Shown: positions 56,249-63,620 of the stretch, piece after piece
Numbering within the stretch: the stretch's first letter is position 1
How the letters are laid out: each line of letters starts with the position of its first letter
Assembly: GCA_002781365.1 (NCBI GenBank)
Contig: PETN01000094.1
Coordinates: forward strand, 1 to 64,000
Origin: Sulfurimonas sp. CG01_land_8_20_14_3_00_36_23
GTDB lineage: Bacteria > Campylobacterota > Campylobacteria > Campylobacterales > Sulfurimonadaceae
Direction of reading: 5' to 3'
Length of the DNA: 64,000 nt
Notes under the pieces: generated by a model
The model's database searches: none
What the model saw: only the letters and a program-made list of their open reading frames with translations
What the model was told of the DNA's origin: nothing
Program-made: the position numbers and the translations under genes

Positions 56249-56491
56249 CTATCTGTCTAAATCACTTTTTATATCATTCCAATTTCGACCAATAGAGCGA
56301 TTTTCATGAAATGAATTTAGTCTAAAATAAAGCTCTTTTTTTTGTTCTTCACTAAGTTCAGAAGTATTATTTATTTGAGAAAAATCGTGTATGTCATTAT
56401 CAACAATAAATTTCAATGCTTTCATTATTTCATCTTTTGAACTATTAAAAAAATTTTCAATTTTTGGTTCTTCTATTGATAGCTGAATCAT
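56249..56491 (-). CDS. antitoxin of the RelE/ParE pair
   Basis: An acidic 80-aa protein directly ahead of the toxin on the same strand. The sequence SELSEEQKKELYFRLNSFHENRSIGRNW resembles addiction-module components that end in a short helix binding the toxin. The DNA-binding part is not obvious. Stop and start are 2 bases apart. Confidence 0.75.
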   Translation of the reverse strand: MIQLSIEEPKIENFFNSSKDEIMKALKFIVDNDIHDFSQINNTSELSEEQKKELYFRLNSFHENRSIGRNWNDIKSDLDR

Positions 56492-56857
56492 TAAGTGTCT
56501 CCTACAATTTTAATATGTATTATAGCACAAACAAAGGTGTGGTATCTAAATTCTCTTTTGTGACATAATATTTAATTTTCTCTCGCTTCCATGCTTTGCT
56601 TAAAAGTGAATATCTACACTACTCGCACTCTCTTGGGAACTCTCACAACGGCTTCGAGTCCGACGGAGCGTCGGATTCCAAAAAAAGAGTAAATCCATTC
56701 CTAAAAATGCAAAACTCACTTCGTTCAAACAGTTGCATTTTCTTAACGGAATTACTTTACTATTTCTTGGCTCTGCAGGTGTTGTGAAGTTGGCTGACGG
56801 GTTGATTTATCGGAATGATTGAAAAAGTGGAGATCCGATTTCAGCGGAGTAGCTATC
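56492..56857. other. 366-base gene-free spacer with hairpins and gene debris
   Basis: No gene is supported here. It holds a 36-base relic of a TonB-receptor plug (56609-56644), a 9-bp hairpin GAGTCCGAC/GTCGGATTC at 56656-56678, and an 8-bp-plus hairpin AAATGCAA...TTGCATTT at 56705-56740. ATCGGA near 56810 faces TCCGAT near 56835. None is followed by a T run typical of terminators. It looks like decayed accessory DNA. Confidence 0.5.
56609..56644 (-). repeat. relic copy of a TonB-receptor plug segment
   Basis: These 36 bases match 55053-55088 inside the TonB-dependent receptor with two mismatches. On the minus strand they encode ESSQESASSVDI, against ESSQESANSVDI in the receptor, and then a stop. 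It is probably a remnant of a second receptor gene. Confidence 0.7.
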
Positions 56858-58210
56858 TTATGTACTTTCAGTTGCATCAGTAGTTGTTTGTGCATCTTTC
56901 TTTTTAAAACTTGGTAAATGTTCTAGTAAGGATGTTTTTATTTTATACTCATAATTTTCACCAATTTCATTTTTTAAATGGCTTTTTAATAAGTCCATTT
57001 TTACTTTGGTTCTTAATTCGAATTTATCTTTTTCATCAATATCTAATCCTAAAATAGATTGTTCAGCAATATCTTTTGCCAAGATACCAATTTTTGTAAA
57101 TATTCTTTTTTGTTTATGTATATGAATGATGTTTTTTATAAATATTTTAGATATTTCATATGAAACAAATAAAATTGAAATAACAATTAAAACAAATGGA
57201 ATTCTCGACCAAAATATCGCTGTTATATTCATATCTTTACCATCAGTTATTCTTGTACTATAAATTGTAGTTAAATCAGAAGCACCAAAGAAAACAATCC
57301 CTGATACAATTGCAATTAATATCCAAGGTATGGCAGATAAGTAAGTATATAATCTTATGTCTTTATTCCCTTGCTCAATGTATTCTTTCATTTCTGTTGC
57401 AAATATATTTGTATCTTCTGTTAATTTTTTCAATTCGTCATTTTGCTTTGATATTTTTAAATTTAATTGATTTGATGTTTCGTTTAGCTGTTGAATATTA
57501 TTTTCTAGATTTGTATTATCTGTAGTCAATGATGCGTTTTTAACTACAAGTTGATTTGTGTCATTTTTTAATGAAGTTTTTGAATCTGTTAAAGTAGATA
57601 TTTCATCTTCCAGTGTAGTTATATCAATCTTCAATGAATCTATAGTTTCTTCTTTAGTGTTTATAATTTCATTGGTTGCAATTAAATGATTTTCTAGTTC
57701 TTTATTTTTATTTTCTATATCATCTGATAAGATTTGTAAAGATAATTTGGAGTTTTCTAATTCTTTTACTTTATCTTTAATTGAATCAAAGTCATTAAGC
57801 TTAAATCCAATTATATCAATATGAGTAAGTGTTATTTTATTTATTAGCCTTTTTGGTGCTTTGATTTTAAATTCTTTTAGTACTGTTTTAGGTAACCAAA
57901 CTGCATGCTCTTTTTTTGAAAAGGTTATTGTCGAACTATCGTCTTTGTAATCTATTGCAATAATTTCTAAATCTTTTAAATTTACATCATCTTCCGTTTT
58001 AAAAATTACTTTTTGGATATATATTGGTTCAACAAATTTAAAACAATAATATTGATTTTTTAATGGATATGGAAAATCTTTAATATCTTTAATTAAATTC
58101 ATAATTTGACCAGATTGATTTTCAACAACTTCAATATCTAATACATATGGTTTAAGTTCATCATAGTTCTCAATATCTTGTTTTATTTCATTTAATTTAT
58201 CTTCTAACAT
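56858..58210 (-). CDS. coiled-coil membrane protein of unknown function
   Basis: 450 aa that I do not recognise. The N-terminal ~140 residues form a mixed alpha/beta domain; 150-285 is a long coiled coil rich in Leu, Asn and Lys (ELENSKLSLQILSDDIENK). Two membrane helices follow near 295-318 and 345-365, then a soluble C-terminal domain and a Thr-rich tail. Base composition is very AT-rich compared with nearby housekeeping genes. It faces away from a second unknown membrane-protein gene. Coiled coil plus two helices could be a membrane effector, but this is only a guess. Confidence 0.7.
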   Translation of the reverse strand: MLEDKLNEIKQDIENYDELKPYVLDIEVVENQSGQIMNLIKDIKDFPYPLKNQYYCFKFVEPIYIQKVIFKTEDDVNLKDLEIIAIDYKDDSSTITFSKKEHAVWLPKTVLKEFKIKAPKRLINKITLTHIDIIGFKLNDFDSIKDKVKELENSKLSLQILSDDIENKNKELENHLIATNEIINTKEETIDSLKIDITTLEDEISTLTDSKTSLKNDTNQLVVKNASLTTDNTNLENNIQQLNETSNQLNLKISKQNDELKKLTEDTNIFATEMKEYIEQGNKDIRLYTYLSAIPWILIAIVSGIVFFGASDLTTIYSTRITDGKDMNITAIFWSRIPFVLIVISILFVSYEISKIFIKNIIHIHKQKRIFTKIGILAKDIAEQSILGLDIDEKDKFELRTKVKMDLLKSHLKNEIGENYEYKIKTSLLEHLPSFKKKDAQTTTDATEST

Positions 58211-58385
58211 ATTTAAATATTCCTTTTATATTTATACCTAACTATTATTACATGAACACTATATCGAATATAGACAGATATGCATTGTTATTTAACATTA
58301 AAACCATAAAAACAATAATTATTTGTTTCCTTTTGTGAGAGAATCTATTAAAAAACAAACTCTTTCTTAAGCGAGAAGCTTGAGC

Positions 58386-58433
58386 AATAATCTTCTTGAA
58401 GATTATTAACGAGCTGATATTTATATCGGCTCG
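58386..58433. other. tandem perfect hairpins with TT loops
   Basis: AATAATCTTC-TT-GAAGATTATT (58386-58407) is a perfect 10-bp stem. Two bases later CGAGCTGATAT-TT-ATATCGGCTCG (58410-58433) is an 11-bp stem with one G-T pair when transcribed. Both have two-base TT loops, so as DNA they are near-perfect palindromes (cruciform-prone or protein-binding). An uptake-like repeat starts 3 bases later. Confidence 0.7.
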
Positions 58434-58435
58434 TT

Positions 58436-58444
58436 CCACATGCC
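58436..58444 (+). repeat. uptake-like repeat CCACATGCC, intergenic single copy
   Basis: CGTTCCACATGCCAATATG follows the tandem hairpins. A partial copy TTTCCACATG lies 7 bases downstream. Confidence 0.7.
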
Positions 58445-58647
58445 AATATGTTTCCACATGATATGTCAACACTATTTCAGACAAAAACATAGTATATCAA
58501 CGCAGTAAATTTTGCTATAACTTGTAGCATATATTTTTTACTGCAATCTTTCTTTATTAATAAAAATAAATTTTATATGACATATTGCAAAGTTTTTATC
58601 TAAAATAAGCTTTTTATATTATTATTAAAAAAAAAGAAGGAAAAAAC

Positions 58648-59184
58648 ATGTCATTAGAATTAGTAGAAAGCATTAGTGTTTTCAGCAAATGGTCGAGAGT
58701 ATATTTTCAAATGCAAAAATTAAAAATCAAACACTTAAAAATATTAAGTAATGAATTAAAAGATAATAGTCCTGATAAAACATTAGTACAGTATACTTTT
58801 TACGGTTTAACAAAAATATCTTTAGATTATGAAAATATAAAGGTTTTATGGAATCAGAATAATAGTCTCGAAATCATTAATTTGATGAAGAAATTCTCAA
58901 GTATCGTTTTATATGAAAATGGTACATTAAAATATATACGACCTAACCAAAAAAAAACAAATAGAGTTTCAACCAAGTTATGGAATATAGTTAAATATTT
59001 TTTTTACATTGCAATAATATTACTGGTAATACTTTGCATTTATACATTTTCTTTCGAACAACTAATTATTATCCTAACTTCAATTCTGTATCTTTCAATG
59101 ATGCATAAATATAGAGATGATTTTAACAAACTTGATAAATTAATTGACACACAAGCACATGCCAAAGCTCATAGTCTAAAATAA
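58648..59184 (+). CDS. hypothetical protein with two membrane helices
   Basis: 178 aa with no recognised domain. The N-terminal ~110 residues are soluble and Lys-rich; two adjacent membrane helices are near 116-134 and 138-150, followed by a charged tail (HKYRDDFNKLDKLIDTQ). AGAAGGA precedes the ATG. Like its divergent neighbour it is AT-rich and may have been acquired together with it. Confidence 0.65.
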   Translation: MSLELVESISVFSKWSRVYFQMQKLKIKHLKILSNELKDNSPDKTLVQYTFYGLTKISLDYENIKVLWNQNNSLEIINLMKKFSSIVLYENGTLKYIRPNQKKTNRVSTKLWNIVKYFFYIAIILLVILCIYTFSFEQLIIILTSILYLSMMHKYRDDFNKLDKLIDTQAHAKAHSLK

Positions 59185-59300
59185 CGTGAACTCATTCACC
59201 TTATTTGAGCTGTCTCATGCCAAATATTTCCATGAGCGAAATGGGTGGATGCTTATGTATCATAAATCATAAAATAGTGTACAATTACAAAAAAATTTAA

Positions 59301-59365
59301 AAGGATGGCATGTGAGACTACCTCGTGGCTTTGGCAAAAACTATTTTACGCTCTCTGCCATCCTT
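59301..59365 (+). promoter_or_regulatory. long-stem inverted repeat in the metE upstream region
   Basis: AAGGATGGCA (59301-59310) and TGCCATCCTT (59356-59365) are exact complements 45 bases apart. The left arm includes an AAGGA ribosome-site-like sequence before a GTG at 59312. If transcribed, the stem would hide that site. It lies about 370 bases ahead of metE. No known riboswitch class is recognisable. Confidence 0.45.
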
Positions 59366-59644
59366 GCATACAGTGTGACGGGTAGGCTTCAAAGCCAAGT
59401 TGCCTCTGCACAAGAACACCTCTTCTCAAAACTCTCTAGTGAGGAACAAGAAGAGGAATCTCCTCCTGATACACTTTTAGCGACTACTCTTTTACAAAGT
59501 GATAAACCGTGCCATTGCAACTGTTTTTTTAAAATCCGCATACGCCTGATTCTCCTTTTAAACCATTTTATCCCACGCTGCCCTTACTACACTGTCTGTT
59601 TTGCATTTCGCCGTAGTGGTGTGCATCCTCCTTTCGTTTCTTAA
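59312..59644 (+). CDS. doubtful 110-aa reading frame upstream of metE
   Basis: A GTG-started frame with AAGGA 6 bases upstream. The first ~65 residues look partly protein-like (SAILAYSVTGRLQSQ, then Glu-rich). The last third (CHCNCFFKIRIRLILLLNHF, then Arg/Pro-rich) looks like translated non-coding sequence. It may be a metE leader, a relic or no gene at all. Confidence 0.25.
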   Translation: MRLPRGFGKNYFTLSAILAYSVTGRLQSQVASAQEHLFSKLSSEEQEEESPPDTLLATTLLQSDKPCHCNCFFKIRIRLILLLNHFIPRCPYYTVCFAFRRSGVHPPFVS

Positions 59645-59735
59645 TCTATTTACGTTTTTACTATTGAGTTTTTTTCTACATGCCATGAAGCATGCCATGT
59701 AGATTCGTATTTGTTTGAAAAAATAAGGATGAACT

Positions 59736-62012
59736 ATGTCAAAAAATTATGTAATCGGTTTCCCTAGAATCGGGGAGCAAAGAGAGTTAAAAAGAGTTTT
59801 AGAAAAGTATTGGGCAAAAGAGGTTGCTTTTAGCGAAGTAGAATGCGTGGCACTTGAACTCAAAGAGCGTCATTGGGAGTACCAAAGTGATGCGGGAATC
59901 GACTGTATCAGTTGTAATGACTTTTCACTTTATGACAACATGCTCGACACTTCGGTAATGTTAGGGGCGATACCAGCGCGTTTTAAAGGTTTGAAAAACG
60001 AGGAACTTTACTTTGGTATGGCACGTGGAGACAGCGAGCGTGTGGCGATGGAGATGACGAAATGGTTCAACACAAACTACCACTACATCGTCCCAGAATT
60101 ATCGCTTGAAGATAGCTACCTACTCGATGCGAGCAAGATTGTTAAAGAGTACAAAGAGGCAAAAGCTTTTGGCATCAAACCAAAGATAAACATCATCGGT
60201 CCATTGACCTACTTGGGACTCTCAAAGCGTGTGGATGGTGGAGACAGTTACGCTCTTTATGGGAAAATTATGCCTCTTTATGTAGAACTTTTAGAGACCA
60301 TAAGCAGACTCGATGAGACGCTTTTAGTGCAAATAGATGAGCCGATATTTGTTAAAGATTTGGATACGAAGCTTCTCAGCCTCATCAAACCAACCTACGA
60401 CACACTGGCAAATGTGGCACAAAACATAGAGATTGTCGTGAGTAGTTACTTTGAACATGCTAAGGAGGCAACGGCTATTTTAGTGCATACACCTATCTTT
60501 GCCATCGGGCTTGATTTTCTCTATGGAGAGGAGAATCTTGACTCTTTAGAGATTCTTGCACAAAGTGGAAAAACAGTTGTAGCAGGTGTGGTGGATGGAC
60601 GAAATATCTGGAAAAACAATTTTGACACAACGCTTGCTCTTTTGGAAAAAATCGCTTTAAAAATCCCAGTCGAGCGTCTTTATGTAAGCTCTTCATGCTC
60701 ACTTCTTCATACGCCTTTTAGTCTGAAATATGAAGAGAAGATGGATGCGCAACTTAAAAATTGGCTTTCGTATGCGGTGGAAAAACTAGATGAAATCTCT
60801 CTCATCTCACAACTCTTTTTTGAGGGCGAAAAGAGCCTTAATAGTTTTGAGTTAGAACTTCTACACGCGAACCGTGATGCCAATATTTCAAGAAAAACCG
60901 CAGCACGTATTCATAACAAAAGTGTGCAAGCAAGAGTGTCAGCGCTTGATACGTTTGAGAGAAAGGGTAGTTTTGATGCGCGTATTAAAATCCAAAGAGA
61001 GTTATTAGCGTACGAAGATTTGGCAACAACGAGTATCGGTTCGTTCCCTCAAACAGCACAAATCCGTAAAGCAAGAGCTGACTATAAAACAGGTGCTATG
61101 ACAAAAGAGGCATATGAGCAAGAGATGAGAAACTATATTGATGCATGTGTAGCGTTTCAAGAGGAGTGCGGTTTAGAGGTACTTGTTCACGGTGAACCTG
61201 AGCGTAATGACATGGTGGAGTATTTTGGTGAGCAGTTAAGTGGGTATGGGTTTAGCCAAAATGGTTGGGTGCAAAGCTATGGAAGTCGATGTGTGAAACC
61301 GCCTTTTATCTATGGTGATATAAGCCGTCCAAAATCAATGACAGTAGAGTGGATAAGCTACGCACAAAGCAAAACAGAGAAAATCATGAAAGGGATGCTC
61401 ACGGGTCCAGTCACGATTTTGAACTGGTCGTTTGTGCGTGATGACATGCCAAGAAGCGAAGTCTCGAAGCAAATCGCCGTAGCACTTAGCGATGAAGTGG
61501 ATGACTTGCAAAATGCAGGTATCAAGATGATACAAGTGGACGAAGCCGCCTTCAAAGAGGGGTATCCACTACGAAAAACAAAAATAGCTAGGTATGAAAA
61601 CTGGGCAGTACGCGACTTTAAGATAAGTGTCTCAAGTGCTAAAAAAGAGACACAAATCCACACGCACATGTGCTATAGCGAGTTTAATGACATTATAAAA
61701 ACCATAGAGGCAATGGGCGCAGATGTGATTTCGATAGAGACAGCAAGAAGTGGCAATGAACTGCTAAAAATCTTCAAAAAAGTAGGCTATAAACAAGAGG
61801 TAGGACCAGGTGTCTACGACATCCACTCACCAAGAGTTCCAAGTGTCCAAGAGATGGTGCACCAAATCGAACTCCTCTTAGAAGTGCTTCCAAAAGAGCA
61901 ACTATGGATCAACCCAGACTGCGGACTCAAAACCCGTAAATGGGAAGAGGTAAAACCAAGCTTGAAAAATATGGTCGAGGCTGTGAAAATTGTGAGGGAG
62001 AAGTTGAAGTAG
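59736..62012 (+). CDS. metE: cobalamin-independent methionine synthase
   Basis: MetE transfers a methyl group from 5-methyl-tetrahydropteroyl-triglutamate to homocysteine using zinc. The 758-aa protein has both barrels: the N-terminal GFPRIGEQRELKRVLEKYW and the C-terminal catalytic half with SIGSFPQT, HGEPERNDMVEYF, the zinc ligands in HTHMCYSEF and the final cysteine in NPDCGLKTR. AAGGATG precedes the ATG. The 550-base upstream gap has candidate regulatory structure. Confidence 0.97.
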   Translation: MSKNYVIGFPRIGEQRELKRVLEKYWAKEVAFSEVECVALELKERHWEYQSDAGIDCISCNDFSLYDNMLDTSVMLGAIPARFKGLKNEELYFGMARGDSERVAMEMTKWFNTNYHYIVPELSLEDSYLLDASKIVKEYKEAKAFGIKPKINIIGPLTYLGLSKRVDGGDSYALYGKIMPLYVELLETISRLDETLLVQIDEPIFVKDLDTKLLSLIKPTYDTLANVAQNIEIVVSSYFEHAKEATAILVHTPIFAIGLDFLYGEENLDSLEILAQSGKTVVAGVVDGRNIWKNNFDTTLALLEKIALKIPVERLYVSSSCSLLHTPFSLKYEEKMDAQLKNWLSYAVEKLDEISLISQLFFEGEKSLNSFELELLHANRDANISRKTAARIHNKSVQARVSALDTFERKGSFDARIKIQRELLAYEDLATTSIGSFPQTAQIRKARADYKTGAMTKEAYEQEMRNYIDACVAFQEECGLEVLVHGEPERNDMVEYFGEQLSGYGFSQNGWVQSYGSRCVKPPFIYGDISRPKSMTVEWISYAQSKTEKIMKGMLTGPVTILNWSFVRDDMPRSEVSKQIAVALSDEVDDLQNAGIKMIQVDEAAFKEGYPLRKTKIARYENWAVRDFKISVSSAKKETQIHTHMCYSEFNDIIKTIEAMGADVISIETARSGNELLKIFKKVGYKQEVGPGVYDIHSPRVPSVQEMVHQIELLLEVLPKEQLWINPDCGLKTRKWEEVKPSLKNMVEAVKIVREKLK

Positions 62013-62036
62013 GGCGTAAAAGAGTATGAGCAGAAG

Positions 62037-62060
62037 AGAGAGATGGCACTCCATCTCTCT
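62037..62060. terminator. bidirectional terminator between metE and the DUF2892 gene
   Basis: AGAGAGATGG-CACT-CCATCTCTCT is a perfect 10-bp stem with a 4-base loop between two convergent genes. Flanking T runs are weak on the plus strand and similar on the minus strand. Confidence 0.65.
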
Positions 62061-62070
62061 TGCAAAGGTA

Positions 62071-62280
62071 CTAAGCTTCGTCCTCTTTTTTATCTTCTAT
62101 TTTACAACCTGTATTTATCCCAAGGAGAGGATAGAGGGGACAAAAACTAAACAGAGCAGTTAAAATAAAAACAACCCCGATATAACCGAGGATATTGCCA
62201 CTCATCACTGCCCAAACAACGAGTGCAATACCAGCACTCGCTCTTAAAACTCTGTCAATCGTTCCTACATTACAAGCCAT
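62071..62280 (-). CDS. DUF2892 small membrane protein
   Basis: 69 aa with the family start NVGTIDRVLRASAGIAL, two membrane helices and the CPLYPLLGINT motif that ends the core. The family is common next to rhodanese and redox genes, but its function is unknown. The charged tail (EDKKEDEA) is cytoplasmic. Confidence 0.87.
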   Translation of the reverse strand: MACNVGTIDRVLRASAGIALVVWAVMSGNILGYIGVVFILTALFSFCPLYPLLGINTGCKIEDKKEDEA

Positions 62281-62354
62281 TTTGAATCCTTTGTTTATAA
62301 GATTTGATACACAGTATATGCTAAATAAACTTTTTTGTGTGTAAAAATTTTATA

Positions 62355-63242
62355 TTAGTATTTTAGATTTGAGATAAGCTCTTTTGCTAGAGTTACATTT
62401 TTGCTAGAACCTTCTATCGCTTGTTTTGTATCTTGCACCAATTGATTCATATCTCCTTGAATCGTCTCAGAATCTTTTAGCTGTGTATCAATACAATGTA
62501 GAGCGATAGAAACCTCCTTTTTATTGTCGGTAGCATTACATCCGAGAGTTTCAAGTATATCTACTGTCTCTTGAGCTAAGGAAACACTGCTTTGAATTCC
62601 ATCGAGCATACCTTTTTGACGTACTAATACATCATTTGAAATGCCCATGATAAGACGCATTTCCAACTGAACTTGGTCGGCTGCTTTATTTGTATTATCT
62701 GCTAGTTTTCTCACTTCATCTGCAACGACGGCAAAACCTCTTCCATGCTCACCTGCACGAGCGGCTTCTATGGCTGCATTTAAAGCGAGTAAGTTTGTCT
62801 GGTCTGCAATATCTTTTATAGAATTAACTAATATGCTAATGCCATTTATCTTCTCATAGAGTTCTGATATTTGTGTTTGAAACTCATTTGTTAGTTCATG
62901 GTTATGCTCTAAGGTATCGGAGAGACGATTAATATGCGCACCACTTTGAGCTGTTGAGTCTAGTGTTTTGTCTGCAATTTCATAAGATTTTTGCGTGATG
63001 TTTTTTATCTCTATAGATTGCGATATAAATCCATCTACCATACTTCGTGTATTTTCAATACTTCCTAAACGATTTTTAGATGAATCATTTACTTTTTGAG
63101 CATTGTTATAAATAGTGTTTGCAATATCAAACGAATTTTGAGCAAGTAAGCTCTCAAGCACTCTATCTTTTCGTTTATACTCTTCAATCACTTCATTTTT
63201 AACAACTTGCTCATCTTCTTTAAGCCTAATTCCAAATAACAT
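62355..63242 (-). CDS. soluble methyl-accepting chemotaxis-type signalling protein
   Basis: 295 aa without any membrane helix or periplasmic domain. It contains the receptor signalling hairpin ([34 protein letters not shown]) near 143-180, flanked by coiled-coil helices. A start with AAGGA shows it is a full gene rather than a fragment. It may form a cytoplasmic receptor cluster with CheA/CheW. It follows the NrtS-like gene after 9 bases, suggesting a joint sensory unit. Confidence 0.88.
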   Translation of the reverse strand: MLFGIRLKEDEQVVKNEVIEEYKRKDRVLESLLAQNSFDIANTIYNNAQKVNDSSKNRLGSIENTRSMVDGFISQSIEIKNITQKSYEIADKTLDSTAQSGAHINRLSDTLEHNHELTNEFQTQISELYEKINGISILVNSIKDIADQTNLLALNAAIEAARAGEHGRGFAVVADEVRKLADNTNKAADQVQLEMRLIMGISNDVLVRQKGMLDGIQSSVSLAQETVDILETLGCNATDNKKEVSIALHCIDTQLKDSETIQGDMNQLVQDTKQAIEGSSKNVTLAKELISNLKY

Positions 63243-63251
63243 AGATATTCC

Positions 63252-63620
63252 TTATTTTAGTTTCCAGTGTGTGTTGATTCCACATGCCAAACACTCTGGT
63301 ATGAGCTCATTCTCTTTGACATGAATTTCACATCCGCATTTTTTACATTGTAAATCTGTCTCAACAATAGCTTTCGTTCCAATCTGAAACTCTACTTTCA
63401 TAGCTGTTGCTGTATAGGTGGTAACACCATAAGGAACAAGGTAGGTGAGAGCGAACTTCACAAGACTTAGGTCTGCTACATCCAAAGCGATGAGCGCTTC
63501 CCCTTGATTTATTAGATTTAAAGTTGTTCCTACAATGAGTGAAACTTTTAAAGCTCTCTTTATCACGCTTGGAGATATTATAATCTCACAATAGATTTTG
63601 AGATGTTTCATTCTAATCAT
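63252..63620 (-). CDS. NrtS-like membrane protein with C-terminal zinc ribbon
   Basis: 122 aa. The first 75 residues have the layout of NrtS nitrate/nitrite transporters: SVIKRALKVSLIVGTTLNLINQGEAL and then LVKFALTYLVPYGVTTYTA, giving two membrane helices. The C-terminal part adds five cysteines (92, 95, 97, 110, 113) in a zinc-ribbon pattern, which I do not know from NrtS. It overlaps the HD-GYP gene by 8 bases. An uptake-like repeat lies at 63280-63288. Confidence 0.75.
   Translation of the reverse strand: MIRMKHLKIYCEIIISPSVIKRALKVSLIVGTTLNLINQGEALIALDVADLSLVKFALTYLVPYGVTTYTATAMKVEFQIGTKAIVETDLQCKKCGCEIHVKENELIPECLACGINTHWKLK

Larger units (their letters stand above)
58211..58647. other. 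437-base divergent spacer with two strong hairpins
   Basis: This AT-rich gap lies between two outward-facing unknown membrane-protein genes and should hold both promoters. It has tandem hairpins at 58386-58433 and an uptake-like repeat at 58436. No protein-coding frame here has a convincing ribosome site; a minus-strand open frame at 58248-58490 merely spans the hairpins. Confidence 0.5.

Noticed and set aside
56596-56787. Plus-strand 63-codon frame in the accessory spacer
   Set aside because: It covers the TonB-receptor relic and hairpins; no ribosome site or protein-like pattern.
58386-58460. CRISPR-like direct repeats
   Set aside because: The elements are inverted, not direct, and there are no regular spacers.
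58248-58490. Minus-strand 80-codon frame between the two unknown membrane genes
   Set aside because: It spans the tandem hairpins and the uptake-like repeat, lacks a ribosome site and does not look like a protein.
59641-59735. Cobalamin or SAM riboswitch in the metE leader
   Set aside because: I searched by eye for the conserved cores and did not find them; only weak CATG-based pairing near 59676-59704 is present.
1970-63288. Explaining CCACATGCC only by preferred codons for Pro-His-Ala
   Set aside because: Copies also occur in other frames (LACG, SACG, HMP, GHV), on reversed strands and six times in spacers, four of them as inverted pairs.
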